Shown here one piece after another: positions 27,859 through 36,843 of a DNA stretch of 55,457 nucleotides. The translations under genes and the position numbers were made by a program. Within the stretch, counting starts at the first letter, position 1; each line of letters starts with the position of its first letter. A model generated the notes under the pieces. The model made no database searches. It saw only the letters and a list, made by a program, of their open reading frames with translations, and was not told the DNA's origin. The DNA comes from Prochlorococcus sp. scB245a_519A13 (lineage in GTDB: Bacteria; Cyanobacteriota; Cyanobacteriia; PCC-6307; Cyanobiaceae): the NCBI GenBank assembly GCA_000634415.1, contig JFNH01000100.1, forward strand, positions 1 through 55,457, read 5' to 3'.

Positions 27859-28578
27859 ATGAATAACAAAGAACAGGATAACTATAGTAATGCTACATTA
27901 GATCTTATAAAAAAATTTGTAGATTCAAATCAAAGAAAAAGAATAAATTCATTAAATCAAATCGAATCTGAAGTCGAAAATATTTTTAATCTTGGTCCAT
28001 CACTGTTTGATATATTTGATAGAGAAGGAGATGACTGGGCTGCCGGTTGGATATTGCAAGTTTTAAAAAAATTTAAGCCAGTATTCTTTGATAACTCTAA
28101 ATTCAATAATTGGTTTAATACATATTCAGAAATTGATATTAATTATGAAGAATTGCAATTAATGTTAGTTGAGCAAAAATTTGAAGATGCAGATAGATTA
28201 ACAAGTTCCTACTTACGAAAATTAGCTGGAAAATTAGCTGAAAAACGTGGATATGTTTTCTACAGTGAAGTTAAAAATATGTCAGGAAAAGATCTAGAAA
28301 CAATAGATAGATTATGGACTATTTATTCTACTGGTAGATTTGGATTTTCAATTCAAGCAAAGATATTAAAATCAGTAGGGAAAAAATATGAATTAATGTG
28401 GCCGAAAATAGGGTGGAAAAAAGACGGCTTATGGACTAGATATCCTGGATCTTTTTGCTGGTCATTGGATGCTCCTGACGGACATATGCCTTTAATAAAT
28501 CAACTAAGAGGAGTAAGACTTATGGACTCCATCCTACGGCATCCTGCTATTTCAAAGAGACACAATAATATTCTTTAA
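27859..28578 (+). CDS. gun4: GUN4-domain protein, Mg-chelatase regulator
   Basis: GUN4 binds protoporphyrin IX and stimulates magnesium chelatase in chlorophyll synthesis. The 239-residue protein has an N-terminal helical domain (about residues 1-85) and a GUN4 core: FEDADRLTSSYLRKLAG, then DLETIDRLWTIYSTGRFGFS, KIGWKKDGLW and APDGHMPLINQLRG. This two-domain layout is the cyanobacterial type. It is 48 bases upstream of the anti-sigma kinase gene. Confidence 0.93.
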   Translation: MNNKEQDNYSNATLDLIKKFVDSNQRKRINSLNQIESEVENIFNLGPSLFDIFDREGDDWAAGWILQVLKKFKPVFFDNSKFNNWFNTYSEIDINYEELQLMLVEQKFEDADRLTSSYLRKLAGKLAEKRGYVFYSEVKNMSGKDLETIDRLWTIYSTGRFGFSIQAKILKSVGKKYELMWPKIGWKKDGLWTRYPGSFCWSLDAPDGHMPLINQLRGVRLMDSILRHPAISKRHNNIL

Positions 28579-28626
28579 ATTAAGGTATTTAATAAGTTAA
28601 AATTAAGACAGTGTAAAAATATTATT

Positions 28627-29061
28627 ATGTCCTTATTCCGGGGCAAAAATATTTTAAAAAGATTTTTTAAAAGACCAAAAATTAACTGGTCAAACTACGA
28701 ATTCGAATCATCATTACAGTTAAATGAATTTGTCGATCAATTATTAGAACCTATTGAAGATTCTCAATCAAGCTATCTTATAAAACTTGGTTTACATGAA
28801 GCTCTAGTGAACGCAGTAAAACATGGAAATAAATTAGATCCTAAAAAAAATATTAGAGTAAGAAGAATAATTACTCCTAATTGGTGTGTTTGGCAAATTC
28901 AAGATCAAGGTAATGGTTTAGAAATAAAAAAAAGAGACTACAAATTACCAAAAAAAATAAGTAGTGTAAATGGCCGTGGCCTATACATTATTAATGAATG
29001 TTTTGATGATATTAGATGGAGTAGTAAAGGTAATAGGCTTCAGTTGGCTTTAAAAAGGTGA
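28627..29061 (+). CDS. HATPase anti-sigma factor / serine kinase, RsbW-like
   Basis: This 144-residue protein is a single GHKL ATPase domain of the anti-sigma (RsbW/SpoIIAB) type. The N-box is LHEALVNAVKHGN, the G1 box is QDQGNGLE and the G2 box is NGRGLYIINECFD. Such proteins bind a sigma factor or phosphorylate a STAS antagonist. The only STAS gene in the window is at 4286-4648, so the pairing is an inference. Its last 22 bases overlap the convergent gene at 29040. Confidence 0.88.
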   Translation: MSLFRGKNILKRFFKRPKINWSNYEFESSLQLNEFVDQLLEPIEDSQSSYLIKLGLHEALVNAVKHGNKLDPKKNIRVRRIITPNWCVWQIQDQGNGLEIKKRDYKLPKKISSVNGRGLYIINECFDDIRWSSKGNRLQLALKR

Positions 29062-29303
29062 TTTTTACTAGGGCAAGGTTGATCTACGTTTATTTCTTTT
29101 AACCATTTAACACTTTCTTCTATATACTCAATAGTTTCCTTGTCATTGCAAGAAATAATTAAATGGCATAATCCAGCCGAAATTAGTTCTGCAGCTCGTT
29201 TATATTTATTTCCTTTATCTTTATGCCATTTAGAATGATCAATCTTTAATTTGTCATTAAGACTTTGAACAAGCTTAATAGTATCTTTATCCCAATAGGT
29301 CAT
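29040..29303 (-). CDS. Small conserved cyanobacterial protein (DUF6439-like)
   Basis: This 87-residue protein is helical and soluble: WDKDTIKLVQSLNDKLKIDHSKWHKDKGNKYKRAAELISAGL-type sequence, with a conserved Trp-His and a repeated Leu pattern. It resembles the DUF6439 family, but I rate that assignment as tentative. It overlaps the anti-sigma gene tail-to-tail by 22 bases and starts 12 bases after the methyltransferase on its own strand. Confidence 0.65.
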   Translation of the reverse strand: MTYWDKDTIKLVQSLNDKLKIDHSKWHKDKGNKYKRAAELISAGLCHLIISCNDKETIEYIEESVKWLKEINVDQPCPSKNHLFKAN

Positions 29304-29315
29304 AGGAGTTTTTTT

Positions 29316-30371
29316 TTACTTTACAGCAGACCATACTTTGGTCATAAAAAAGGAATTTGATTTTACATCTTTAAACCCTACATCCTCAATTTTAGAATCT
29401 ATATCCTCTTTTATGTAATCACAATAAAAAGGCTCATGAAAAGATTTGTAGAAGCTTTCCATTACAGATGTAAAGTCAGGTGAATCACTTATTTGAATTG
29501 AATCAGCTAAAACTAATATTCCGCCAGGTTCAAGAACTCTAAAAAATTCATTTAATACTTTAGCTCTAATTGTTCTAGGTAATTCATGAAATAGGTAAAC
29601 ACAAGAAATGCATTGAAAACTATCATTTTCAAAAGGTAATTCCTCAGCGTTACCTTTTATCAACTCAATTAAATCTCCATCTAAATCTGAAATATATCTA
29701 CTTGCCTCTTTTAAGTATGAATCAGATAAATCAATGCCTGTAATTTTTTCTTTAGGAAATGCTGCTCTTAATTGTTTTAATGTTCTTCCTGATCCTGTAG
29801 CCACATCAAGTATTTTTATAGAACTTTTTTTTCTATCTCTAAAAGATTCAAGTCCTTCTTTTATTGGCTTAATTATTCTTCTTCTCATTGAGTCAGCACT
29901 ACCATTGAAAAGTATCTCAACTTGTAGATCATAAATGCTAGCTGAAAAATCTGATAAATAACCATCTGTTTGATGATGAAAATTTCTCAAGTAATATTGA
30001 GGATAATTATCTTTATCAATTGATTCTGGAAGATCATCAAAGTTTTGTTTTCTGCGTCTATCCCATGTATTAGGCATATCAAGCCAAACTTTAGGATATT
30101 GAGTTAGATATCTAAGCCATGGTTCGTCAAATAATAATTTTTTTGGATATATATTTTTTTCTGCATCATTCCAATCTTCTTCTCTTAAGATATCCATTGA
30201 ATTTTGGATTTGCATTAGAAGGTCTCTATCTATATTAAAATTTTCAAGCTTTGAATCCGGAAGAATAAGGTTCATTAATCTTGAACTAATCTGCTTGTGA
30301 GCGAAACCTGCAATGCTTTTACTTTGTTGTAGCGTTTTATATGCAATTTTTGAGATAGATTCCCTAGCCAT
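29316..30371 (-). CDS. SAM-dependent methyltransferase, class I
   Basis: The 351-residue protein has an N-terminal region of about 170 residues found in cyanobacterial and plastid homologues (YLRNFHHQTDGYLSDFSASIYD) and a C-terminal Rossmann methyltransferase domain. The SAM motif is ILDVATGSGRTLKQLR, followed by GIDLSDSYL, GNAEELPFENDSF and VLEPGGILVLADS. The substrate is unknown. It lies downstream of glnA but beyond a strong terminator, so it is probably transcribed separately. Confidence 0.88.
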   Translation of the reverse strand: MARESISKIAYKTLQQSKSIAGFAHKQISSRLMNLILPDSKLENFNIDRDLLMQIQNSMDILREEDWNDAEKNIYPKKLLFDEPWLRYLTQYPKVWLDMPNTWDRRRKQNFDDLPESIDKDNYPQYYLRNFHHQTDGYLSDFSASIYDLQVEILFNGSADSMRRRIIKPIKEGLESFRDRKKSSIKILDVATGSGRTLKQLRAAFPKEKITGIDLSDSYLKEASRYISDLDGDLIELIKGNAEELPFENDSFQCISCVYLFHELPRTIRAKVLNEFFRVLEPGGILVLADSIQISDSPDFTSVMESFYKSFHEPFYCDYIKEDIDSKIEDVGFKDVKSNSFFMTKVWSAVK

Positions 30372-30399
30372 TTTTCAATTTATATATATATATTCCAAC

Positions 30400-30448
30400 A
30401 AAAAAAAAATCAATTTGAGAATATTTTGTGATATTTCTCAAATTGATT
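30400..30448 (-). terminator. Rho-independent terminator of glnA
   Basis: A perfect 14-base stem (30408-30421 with 30435-30448) encloses a 13-base loop. On the minus strand the stem is followed by eight T bases (30400-30407). It starts 22 bases beyond the glnA stop and separates it from the methyltransferase gene. Confidence 0.85.
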
Positions 30449-30470
30449 AATTTAAATTATTTTTTTTTAT

Positions 30471-31892
30471 TTACGCATCGTAATACATGAAGAATTCATG
30501 TGGATGAGGCCTTTGTCTTAGTTGTTGTACCTCTTCGTATTTTATATCGATAAAGTTATCAATAAAATCTTCAGTAAATACTCCACCAGCTAATAGATAA
30601 TCCTTATCTGCTTTTAGCGCATTAAGTGAGTCATTTAGAGATGAAGGTACTGTATCAATTTTTGCAAGTTCATCAGCTGGAAGTTCAAATAAATCTACAT
30701 CTACTCCATCACCAGGATCAATTTGATTTTTAATTCCATCAATACCAGCAAGCATCATTACAGAGAATGCTAAGTAAGGATTAGCAAGTGCGTCACCTGA
30801 TCTGAATTCTAATCTTTTAGCTTTGGGGCTTGGTCCTGTTAAAGGTATTCTTACCGCAGCTGATCTATTACCCTCAGAATAAACTAGATTTACAGGTGCT
30901 TCGAATCCTGGAACCAATCGTTTATAACTATTAGTGGTTGGGTTAGTAAATGCTAAGAATGATGGTGCATGTTTAAGTATGCCTCCAATGTACCATCTTG
31001 CTGTTTGAGATAAGTTTGCATATGATCCTTCACCAAAGAATAGTGGCTGTCCACTCTTCCATAAACTTTGGTGAACATGCATTCCTGTTCCGTTGTCGTT
31101 AAAAACAGGTTTGGGCATAAATGTTGCTGTTTTTCCATATTTTTTTGCAACATTTCTGACAACGTATTTATAAGTCATAACGTTATCAGCAGCATTTATT
31201 AATGAATCAAATTTCATTCCAAGCTCGTGTTGGCCGGCACCAGCAACTTCATGGTGATGTTTTTCAGTGGGGATACCTAATTCACCCATAAGAAGAAGCA
31301 TCTCAGATCTGATATCTTGCGCAGTATCATTTGGAGCTACTGGAAAATATCCTTCTTTATATTGTATTTTGTATCCTAAGTTTCCCCCTTCTTCAATTCT
31401 CCCTGTATTCCATGGAGCTTCAATAGTATCTACACTATAAAAACAACCTCCTTCTTTTGAGTCGTATCTCACGTCATCAAATAAGAAGAATTCTGGTTCT
31501 GGTCCAAAAAATGCAGTATCTGCTATACCGGTCGAGTCTAAATATTTTAATGCCTTTTGAGCTAATGATCTTGGACACCTATCATAAGGTTCTCCGCTTC
31601 TTGGCTCTTGAATAGAACAAATCATACTTAAAGTTTTATGTTTATAAAAAGGATCTATCCAAGCTGTACTAGCATCGGGCACCATTGACATATCCGAGGC
31701 ATTAATTGCTTTCCAACCTCTTATTGATGAGCCATCAAATGCCAAACCTTCTGTAAAAGAATCCTCCTCTATCATGTCTGATGTAAGAGTTAAATGTTGC
31801 CATTTTCCATGAATATCAGTGAATTTTAAATCGATGAGTTCAATTCCTTCGTCTTTAATTTGACATAAAACATCTTGAGGAGATTTAGACAT
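30471..31892 (-). CDS. glnA: Glutamine synthetase, type I
   Basis: GlnA makes glutamine from glutamate, ammonia and ATP, the main entry of nitrogen. The 473-residue protein has FDGSSIRGW, the metal-site [30 protein letters not shown] and [23 protein letters not shown]. At about residue 402, in DLFELPADE, there is Phe where the enterobacterial enzyme has the Tyr that is adenylylated, so adenylylation control is not expected. The promoter region has an NtcA-type site with correct spacing, and a strong terminator lies downstream. Confidence 0.98.
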   Translation of the reverse strand: MSKSPQDVLCQIKDEGIELIDLKFTDIHGKWQHLTLTSDMIEEDSFTEGLAFDGSSIRGWKAINASDMSMVPDASTAWIDPFYKHKTLSMICSIQEPRSGEPYDRCPRSLAQKALKYLDSTGIADTAFFGPEPEFFLFDDVRYDSKEGGCFYSVDTIEAPWNTGRIEEGGNLGYKIQYKEGYFPVAPNDTAQDIRSEMLLLMGELGIPTEKHHHEVAGAGQHELGMKFDSLINAADNVMTYKYVVRNVAKKYGKTATFMPKPVFNDNGTGMHVHQSLWKSGQPLFFGEGSYANLSQTARWYIGGILKHAPSFLAFTNPTTNSYKRLVPGFEAPVNLVYSEGNRSAAVRIPLTGPSPKAKRLEFRSGDALANPYLAFSVMMLAGIDGIKNQIDPGDGVDVDLFELPADELAKIDTVPSSLNDSLNALKADKDYLLAGGVFTEDFIDNFIDIKYEEVQQLRQRPHPHEFFMYYDA

Positions 31893-31913
31893 AATTTTGT
31901 AATACCTTATATG

Positions 31914-31955
31914 AAATTAATAACTTGATGATTCTTGTTATGTATCAACGGTAAC
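31914..31955 (-). promoter_or_regulatory. NtcA-activated promoter of glnA
   Basis: The plus-strand site GTA-N8-AAC at 31942-31955 reads GTTACCGTTGATAC on the minus strand. It matches the NtcA core GTAN8TAC at five of six fixed bases. On the minus strand it is followed after exactly 22 bases by TAATTT (31914-31919), which fits the TAN3T -10 element of NtcA-activated promoters. It lies 22 to 63 bases upstream of the glnA start. Confidence 0.65.
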
Positions 31956-32050
31956 TTTTTTTAAGACTTGATGTCTTCTTTTAGTGTTTCAAGTCATAAG
32001 TTTAATAATTGTTTACCTAAATATTTAAATTGAATGAATTTCTTTAAATA

Positions 32051-32073
32051 AATATCGCTTATGTGGCGATATT
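32051..32073. repeat. Inverted repeat upstream of the aminotransferase gene
   Basis: AATATCGC (32051-32058) and GCGATATT (32066-32073) form a perfect 8-base stem with a 7-base loop. It lies 33 bases before the aminotransferase start, inside a 213-base divergent gap. It may be an operator or an RNA hairpin. There is no T-run typical of a terminator. Confidence 0.5.
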
Positions 32074-32105
32074 AGTTTAATTTAAAAGTAATTGAATGTA
32101 ATGCT

Positions 32106-33290
32106 TTGACAGAAGCAAAACTTATTTCGGCTTTAAATGAAGAGAATTTATCTCATTTCTCAAAGACTTATGTTCCCTCAAGACTTTTATTAGGTCCTGG
32201 TCCTTCAAACGCTCATCCAGAAGTCTTAAGCGCTCTATCTTTGAATCCTATTGGTCACTTAGATGAAGCATATATTTCATTGATGTCTGATGTTCAACAG
32301 CTTCTAAGATATACCTGGCAATGTAATAATCGTCTGACTCTTCCAATGAGTGGTACTGGAAGTGCAGCTATGGAAGCATCAATAGCTAATTTTATAGAGG
32401 AAGGAGAAAAAATTCTTATCGCTAAAAAAGGATATTTTGGAGACAGACTTGTTGATATGGCAACAAGATATAAAGCAGATGTATCTGTTATTGAAAAACC
32501 CTGGGGCGAATCCTTTTCTTATGAAGAAATCAAGTATGAAATAGAAACTAAAAAACCAGCAATTTTTGCTATTGTCCATGCTGAAACATCAAGTGGTGTT
32601 TTACAACCTCTTGATGGTATTGGGGATGTATGTAGAAAAAATAACTGCTTGTTTTTAGTTGATGCAGTTACTTCTCTTGGAGCTCTAGAACTATTGATTG
32701 ATGAATGGAAAATTGATCTAGCATACAGTTGTAGTCAAAAAGGATTAAGTTGTCCCCCAGGATTAAGCCCTTTTACGATGAATAAAAGAGCTGAAGAAAA
32801 ACTAAGTTCAAGAAAAACAAAAGTACCTAACTGGTATTTAGATTTATCTCTTTTAAATAAATATTGGGGTTCTGATCGCGTTTACCATCATACGGCCCCT
32901 GTAAATATGAATTTTGCTATTCGAGAAGGTTTAAGATTAATTGCAAATGAAGGTTTAGAGAATGTTTGGTATAGGCATAATTCTAATGCAAAGAAACTTT
33001 GGAAAGGTTTAGAAAGTCTAGGAATGGAATTACATGTATCAGAGGATTATCGATTGCCAACTCTTACAACAGTTAAGATCCCACCTGCCGTTGATGGAGA
33101 TGGTTTTAGAAATCATCTTTTAAGAAACTTTGGAATAGAAATTGGAAATGGACTTGGAGAATTATCTGGTAAGGTATGGCGAATAGGATTAATGGGCTAT
33201 AACTCAAGTGATGAGAATGTCGACAGATTATTAAACCTATTTGATACTGAGTTAAAAAAATATTCTATTTTTGAGTCCTCAACTTTTTAA
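32106..33290 (+). CDS. Class V aminotransferase, alanine/serine-glyoxylate type
   Basis: The 394-residue PLP enzyme belongs to the alanine-glyoxylate/serine-glyoxylate family, which removes glyoxylate formed in photorespiration. The N-terminal LLLGPGPSNAHPEVLSAL and MSGTGSAAMEASIANF are typical, and the PLP Lys is in YSCSQKGLSCPPG. The start is TTG at 32106. Its last 26 bases overlap tadA tail-to-tail. Confidence 0.92.
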   Translation: MTEAKLISALNEENLSHFSKTYVPSRLLLGPGPSNAHPEVLSALSLNPIGHLDEAYISLMSDVQQLLRYTWQCNNRLTLPMSGTGSAAMEASIANFIEEGEKILIAKKGYFGDRLVDMATRYKADVSVIEKPWGESFSYEEIKYEIETKKPAIFAIVHAETSSGVLQPLDGIGDVCRKNNCLFLVDAVTSLGALELLIDEWKIDLAYSCSQKGLSCPPGLSPFTMNKRAEEKLSSRKTKVPNWYLDLSLLNKYWGSDRVYHHTAPVNMNFAIREGLRLIANEGLENVWYRHNSNAKKLWKGLESLGMELHVSEDYRLPTLTTVKIPPAVDGDGFRNHLLRNFGIEIGNGLGELSGKVWRIGLMGYNSSDENVDRLLNLFDTELKKYSIFESSTF

Positions 33291-33780
33291 ACCATAATTG
33301 TAAAATTTTACTGCATTCGTCTTCTAAAATACCTCCTACGATTTCCATTTTGTGATGAGCACTTTCATGTTTTGATAGGTCAATTGAACCACCTAATCCA
33401 CCTCTTTTCTTATCGTAAGCCCCGAAAATAACTTTACCCATCCGTGCTTGAATAAGTGCAGAGGAACACATAGTACAAGGTTCTAAATTTGTGATAATAG
33501 TACATTCATTAAATCTCCAATCATTTTTTATTAGAGATGCCTGCCTAAGTGCCATTATCTCAGCATGACCTAATGGGTCTTTATTTATATTCCTTCTGTT
33601 AACCCCTCTCCCTATACATCTTCCTCGCTCATCTAAAATTATTGAGCAGATTGGCAGCTCAACTTTACCAATTTCTTTGGATCTTCTTAATATCGAATTC
33701 ATCCACGAAGTGTATTTTGAATTATTTGTTTTATTTTGTTGTTCTTCATTACTATTTCCATTTTCAAAAATATATCTCAT
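33265..33780 (-). CDS. tadA: tRNA-specific adenosine deaminase
   Basis: TadA converts A34 to inosine in tRNA-Arg(ACG). The 171-residue protein has the zinc deaminase motifs HAEIMALRQ (ligand His and catalytic Glu) and NLEPCTMCSSALIQARM (two Cys ligands). GRGVNRRNINKDPLGHAE is also typical. It is convergent with, and overlaps, the aminotransferase gene and diverges from the PLP decarboxylase gene. Confidence 0.94.
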   Translation of the reverse strand: MRYIFENGNSNEEQQNKTNNSKYTSWMNSILRRSKEIGKVELPICSIILDERGRCIGRGVNRRNINKDPLGHAEIMALRQASLIKNDWRFNECTIITNLEPCTMCSSALIQARMGKVIFGAYDKKRGGLGGSIDLSKHESAHHKMEIVGGILEDECSKILQLWFKKLRTQK

Positions 33781-33823
33781 TTACCAAGATTGAGAATAGA
33801 ATTATTAATAGATATCTTATCTG

Positions 33824-35209
33824 ATGGCTGAAGATTTAATTAATAATAAAGACATATATTTCCCTTCAAATTTAGGGACTAATGACAAATTGATTACTCT
33901 TCTGAATAGAGCAAGTCGAATTCTTTGTGACTGGTTCTCTAAAGCTGATAAAAATGGTCCTTTACCTTTTGATGAGAGTTTCAATTGTATTATGCCTGCG
34001 GAAGATGGTAACTCTGAGGAAGATTTGTTTTCTGATATTGAATCTCTTTTGAATAATTCATTTAATCCCGTTCATCCTGGCTCACTAGCTCACCTTGATC
34101 CCCCACCTTTAATTTATTCTATTTTGGGTGATTTAATTGCTGCTGGTTTAAATAATAATCTTCTCGCTTACGAGTTATCACCAAGTGTAACCTTGCTTGA
34201 GGAATCATTATGCAAATGGTTTGCCAAGAAAATAGGATTTAATGATTTCTCAGGAGGTATAGCTGCTAGCGGAGGTACATTAAGTAATCTGAATGCACTT
34301 ATTGCCGCTAGAAATAAAGCTGGATTAGATTCAGATCCCAATTCTGTATTACTTGTTAGTGAAGATGCTCATTCTTCTTTCGTTAAATGTATAAAAGTAA
34401 TGGGTCTTAATACTAGGAATCTTGTCAGGATTAAAACTGATAATCAAGGTCGAATGGATATAAACGATCTGAGAATCTCTTTAGATAAATGTTCAATAGA
34501 AAATAAAAAAATATTTGCTATTGTTGCCACCCTTGGGACAACTGTAAGAGGAGCCATTGATCCTATTAAAGAAATAAGTGAAATCTGTAAACAAAAAAAC
34601 ATATGGTTACATATTGATGGTTCAATTGGAGGGATTTTTGCTATAACTTCTATTCCAATAGAAGGTCTAAATTATATTAATCAGGCTAATTCGATAACGA
34701 TAAATCCACAAAAAATTATTGGTATTACAAAGACTTCATCTTTGTTATTGGTTTCAAATATGAGTACTTTAGAAAATACTTTTAATACCGGACTACCATA
34801 CATATCATCTAAAGAAAATATTATAAATAGAGGAGAAATAGGCATACAAGGTTCTAGACCTGCAGAAGTTATCAAACTATGGCTTGGGTTACGTTTTTTA
34901 GGTCTCAAAGGAATAGAAAATATATTAAGGTCGTCAATAAATAGAAAAGATTTTTTTGTAAAAAATATTAGTAAAAATAAATTTGATATATATTCAGGTC
35001 CTCTTCATATTGTCTCATTCTTACCAAATAAACTTGACCCAAAAGACTCTGATGCATGGTCTCAAACTAAGGTAAATGAACTAATTAACAATAATTTTAT
35101 GCTTTCAAGACCAAAATTTAAAGGTAAATATTTTTTACGGGTTGTCATGGGAAATTACAATACAAAGGATTCTGATATTGAAGAACTTTTGAGACTTCTA
35201 GATGCTTAA
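33824..35209 (+). CDS. Group II PLP-dependent decarboxylase, substrate unknown
   Basis: The 461-residue protein is a group II (glutamate/diaminobutyrate/aromatic) decarboxylase. The fold markers are HPGSLAHLDPPPLIYSILGD, SGGIAASGGTLSNLNALIAARN and LHIDGSIGG, the last holding the PLP-pyridine Asp. The PLP Lys is expected in ITINPQKIIGITKTSS, where most members have His-Lys and this protein has Gln-Lys. L-2,4-diaminobutyrate or another amino acid are possible substrates, but the sequence does not decide it. It diverges from tadA and is followed by a small membrane-protein gene. Confidence 0.85.
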   Translation: MAEDLINNKDIYFPSNLGTNDKLITLLNRASRILCDWFSKADKNGPLPFDESFNCIMPAEDGNSEEDLFSDIESLLNNSFNPVHPGSLAHLDPPPLIYSILGDLIAAGLNNNLLAYELSPSVTLLEESLCKWFAKKIGFNDFSGGIAASGGTLSNLNALIAARNKAGLDSDPNSVLLVSEDAHSSFVKCIKVMGLNTRNLVRIKTDNQGRMDINDLRISLDKCSIENKKIFAIVATLGTTVRGAIDPIKEISEICKQKNIWLHIDGSIGGIFAITSIPIEGLNYINQANSITINPQKIIGITKTSSLLLVSNMSTLENTFNTGLPYISSKENIINRGEIGIQGSRPAEVIKLWLGLRFLGLKGIENILRSSINRKDFFVKNISKNKFDIYSGPLHIVSFLPNKLDPKDSDAWSQTKVNELINNNFMLSRPKFKGKYFLRVVMGNYNTKDSDIEELLRLLDA

Positions 35210-35212
35210 TTA

Positions 35213-35350
35213 ATGAATATGGGAAGACCAAAAATTATTGCAATAATAACAGGGTTTATCTCGATAGCTATTTGCATTGCTTATTTACTATTAATTACTA
35301 TCTTTGATTTCAGAACTTATCTAAATGATCTATTATCCAATATTAATTAG
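35213..35350 (+). CDS. Small single-pass membrane protein of unknown function
   Basis: A 45-codon frame starts four bases after the decarboxylase stop (ATG at 35213, or a second ATG at 35219). It encodes a short basic start (GRPK), one hydrophobic helix (about residues 8-30) and a polar tail (FRTYLNDLLSNIN). Position and helix support it. Its end overlaps the convergent GTPase gene by eight bases. Confidence 0.6.
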   Translation: MNMGRPKIIAIITGFISIAICIAYLLLITIFDFRTYLNDLLSNIN

Positions 35351-36842
35351 TAAATGGAGGCAAACTTTTATTTGATTTAAAATATTTTTTCATTTCAATT
35401 TTTGAAATAGCTTCTTTTACGAAATTATTTAAAATATCCTCTCTTTTATTTATTCTATAGATCTTATCTACTACTTCTTGAATTCCTCCATCTCCCCAAT
35501 CTTGACCATTTTTAAAATATTCAATCAAACTTAGTCCTACTATTCTTATTAACCAGCCTGCTGTTACAGATTGTATAGATTTAGATAATATGATTTTAGT
35601 CAAGCTTGTAGCTAAAGCAGGAGAAAGAATGGCAAGACCCCCTTTTAGTATTCCTTGTTTAGCCAATGCGCTTAGCAATGAAGTCGCCAAATCTTTTGCA
35701 TCTTTTTTTGTAAGCTTTATTTCATATATTTTTGATAATTCCATTATCATTTGAAGGTTTACGGAGGTAGTAGTAAGAAAATCAACAGCTGGTAGTGGAT
35801 TAACTAGTATTACTCCTCCTGTTATCCACATATATTTATTAATAACTTTATTTGACATTAAATATCTTTGTTCTTGTACGAAATTTTTACTTTTAATACC
35901 TAACTTATTTGAGCGAAACAGAATATTATCCGCCAATAACTCTTCACCATTATTATCGAGGGTTTCAATTATTTCTCTAAATAAACTTCCTACCTCTGGA
36001 ACTAAATTTAAAGCATCTGATTTTGTATAGGGAGATTTTTGAGGGACTGCAATTGTTTGAACAACTGAAATTTTATTATTTCTAGCGGATGTTATAGAAA
36101 TTATATTTTCTTTGATAAGGTTATTTTCATCTCTAGACCTCAAATCACATTTATTTAGAACTATTATTATTTTTTTCCTTAATTTTAATAATTCTTTAAT
36201 TAAATAGTTTTCGTATTTATTTATGTCCTGATCTAACACAAAAAGAACTAAGTCAGAATTTGATGCTTGTATAATTGTTGCTTTTTCTCTTTCTTCTCCT
36301 AATTTTGATGGTTCGAATAAACCCGGAGTATCAACTATGTTAATGTTTCTTTTTAAAATTGGTATACGAATTTTATAGCTATTAATTTCCTTTGTTGTAC
36401 CTATTTTTGCTGAGGTTTGTCCGACAATATTTTTCAATAACGATCTTGCTATAGAAGTTTTTCCTGAGGAACCAGCTCCAAAAAGAGTAACTTTATAATC
36501 TCCTGTTTTTAATTGGGATTCTAGTTTGTTTATTTGGTAATTTAACAATTCAGCTTTTACTTTATCGCTAATTTTTTTGTTAATTTTCTCGACTCCTTCC
36601 AAACTTATCTTTGCAGCGCCATATGTATTTTTGAATGAAAGTGTATTTTTTTTATTTTCATATATAACTTTATAAACTATTTTTTTAAATAATTTTTTAT
36701 CAACATTATAAAAAGTATAAATAATTATAATTAAAAATAAAAGAGTATAAATATTTACTATTCTTACAAATATGGAAAATAAAATATAAAGAAATAATAT
36801 TAATACTACATACTTTATATACTTAAATTTCAAGTAGTTCAT
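35343..36842 (-). CDS. Membrane-anchored GTPase with C-terminal DUF697-like domain
   Basis: The protein has two N-terminal membrane helices (about residues 10-48), a TRAFAC GTPase domain and a hydrophobic C-terminal DUF697-like domain. The G1 loop is GAGSSGKTS, G3 is DTPGLFEP and G4 is NKCD. The longest frame begins inside lspA at 36911, but the ATG at 36842 lies directly after the lspA stop and gives 499 residues, so I chose it. Function is unknown; related cyanobacterial proteins are often called YcjF/HSR1-like. Confidence 0.85.
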   Translation of the reverse strand: MNYLKFKYIKYVVLILFLYILFSIFVRIVNIYTLLFLIIIIYTFYNVDKKLFKKIVYKVIYENKKNTLSFKNTYGAAKISLEGVEKINKKISDKVKAELLNYQINKLESQLKTGDYKVTLFGAGSSGKTSIARSLLKNIVGQTSAKIGTTKEINSYKIRIPILKRNINIVDTPGLFEPSKLGEEREKATIIQASNSDLVLFVLDQDINKYENYLIKELLKLRKKIIIVLNKCDLRSRDENNLIKENIISITSARNNKISVVQTIAVPQKSPYTKSDALNLVPEVGSLFREIIETLDNNGEELLADNILFRSNKLGIKSKNFVQEQRYLMSNKVINKYMWITGGVILVNPLPAVDFLTTTSVNLQMIMELSKIYEIKLTKKDAKDLATSLLSALAKQGILKGGLAILSPALATSLTKIILSKSIQSVTAGWLIRIVGLSLIEYFKNGQDWGDGGIQEVVDKIYRINKREDILNNFVKEAISKIEMKKYFKSNKSLPPFTN

Positions 36843-36843
36843 T

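Noticed and set aside
30380-30394. TA dinucleotide repeat before the methyltransferase gene
   Set aside because: Short TA runs are common in this A/T-rich genome and serve no evident role beyond promoter-like composition.
31963-31977. AAGAC/GTCTT hairpin between glnA and the aminotransferase gene
   Set aside because: Five-base arms are too short to distinguish from chance in this sequence, and no terminator-like run is correctly placed.
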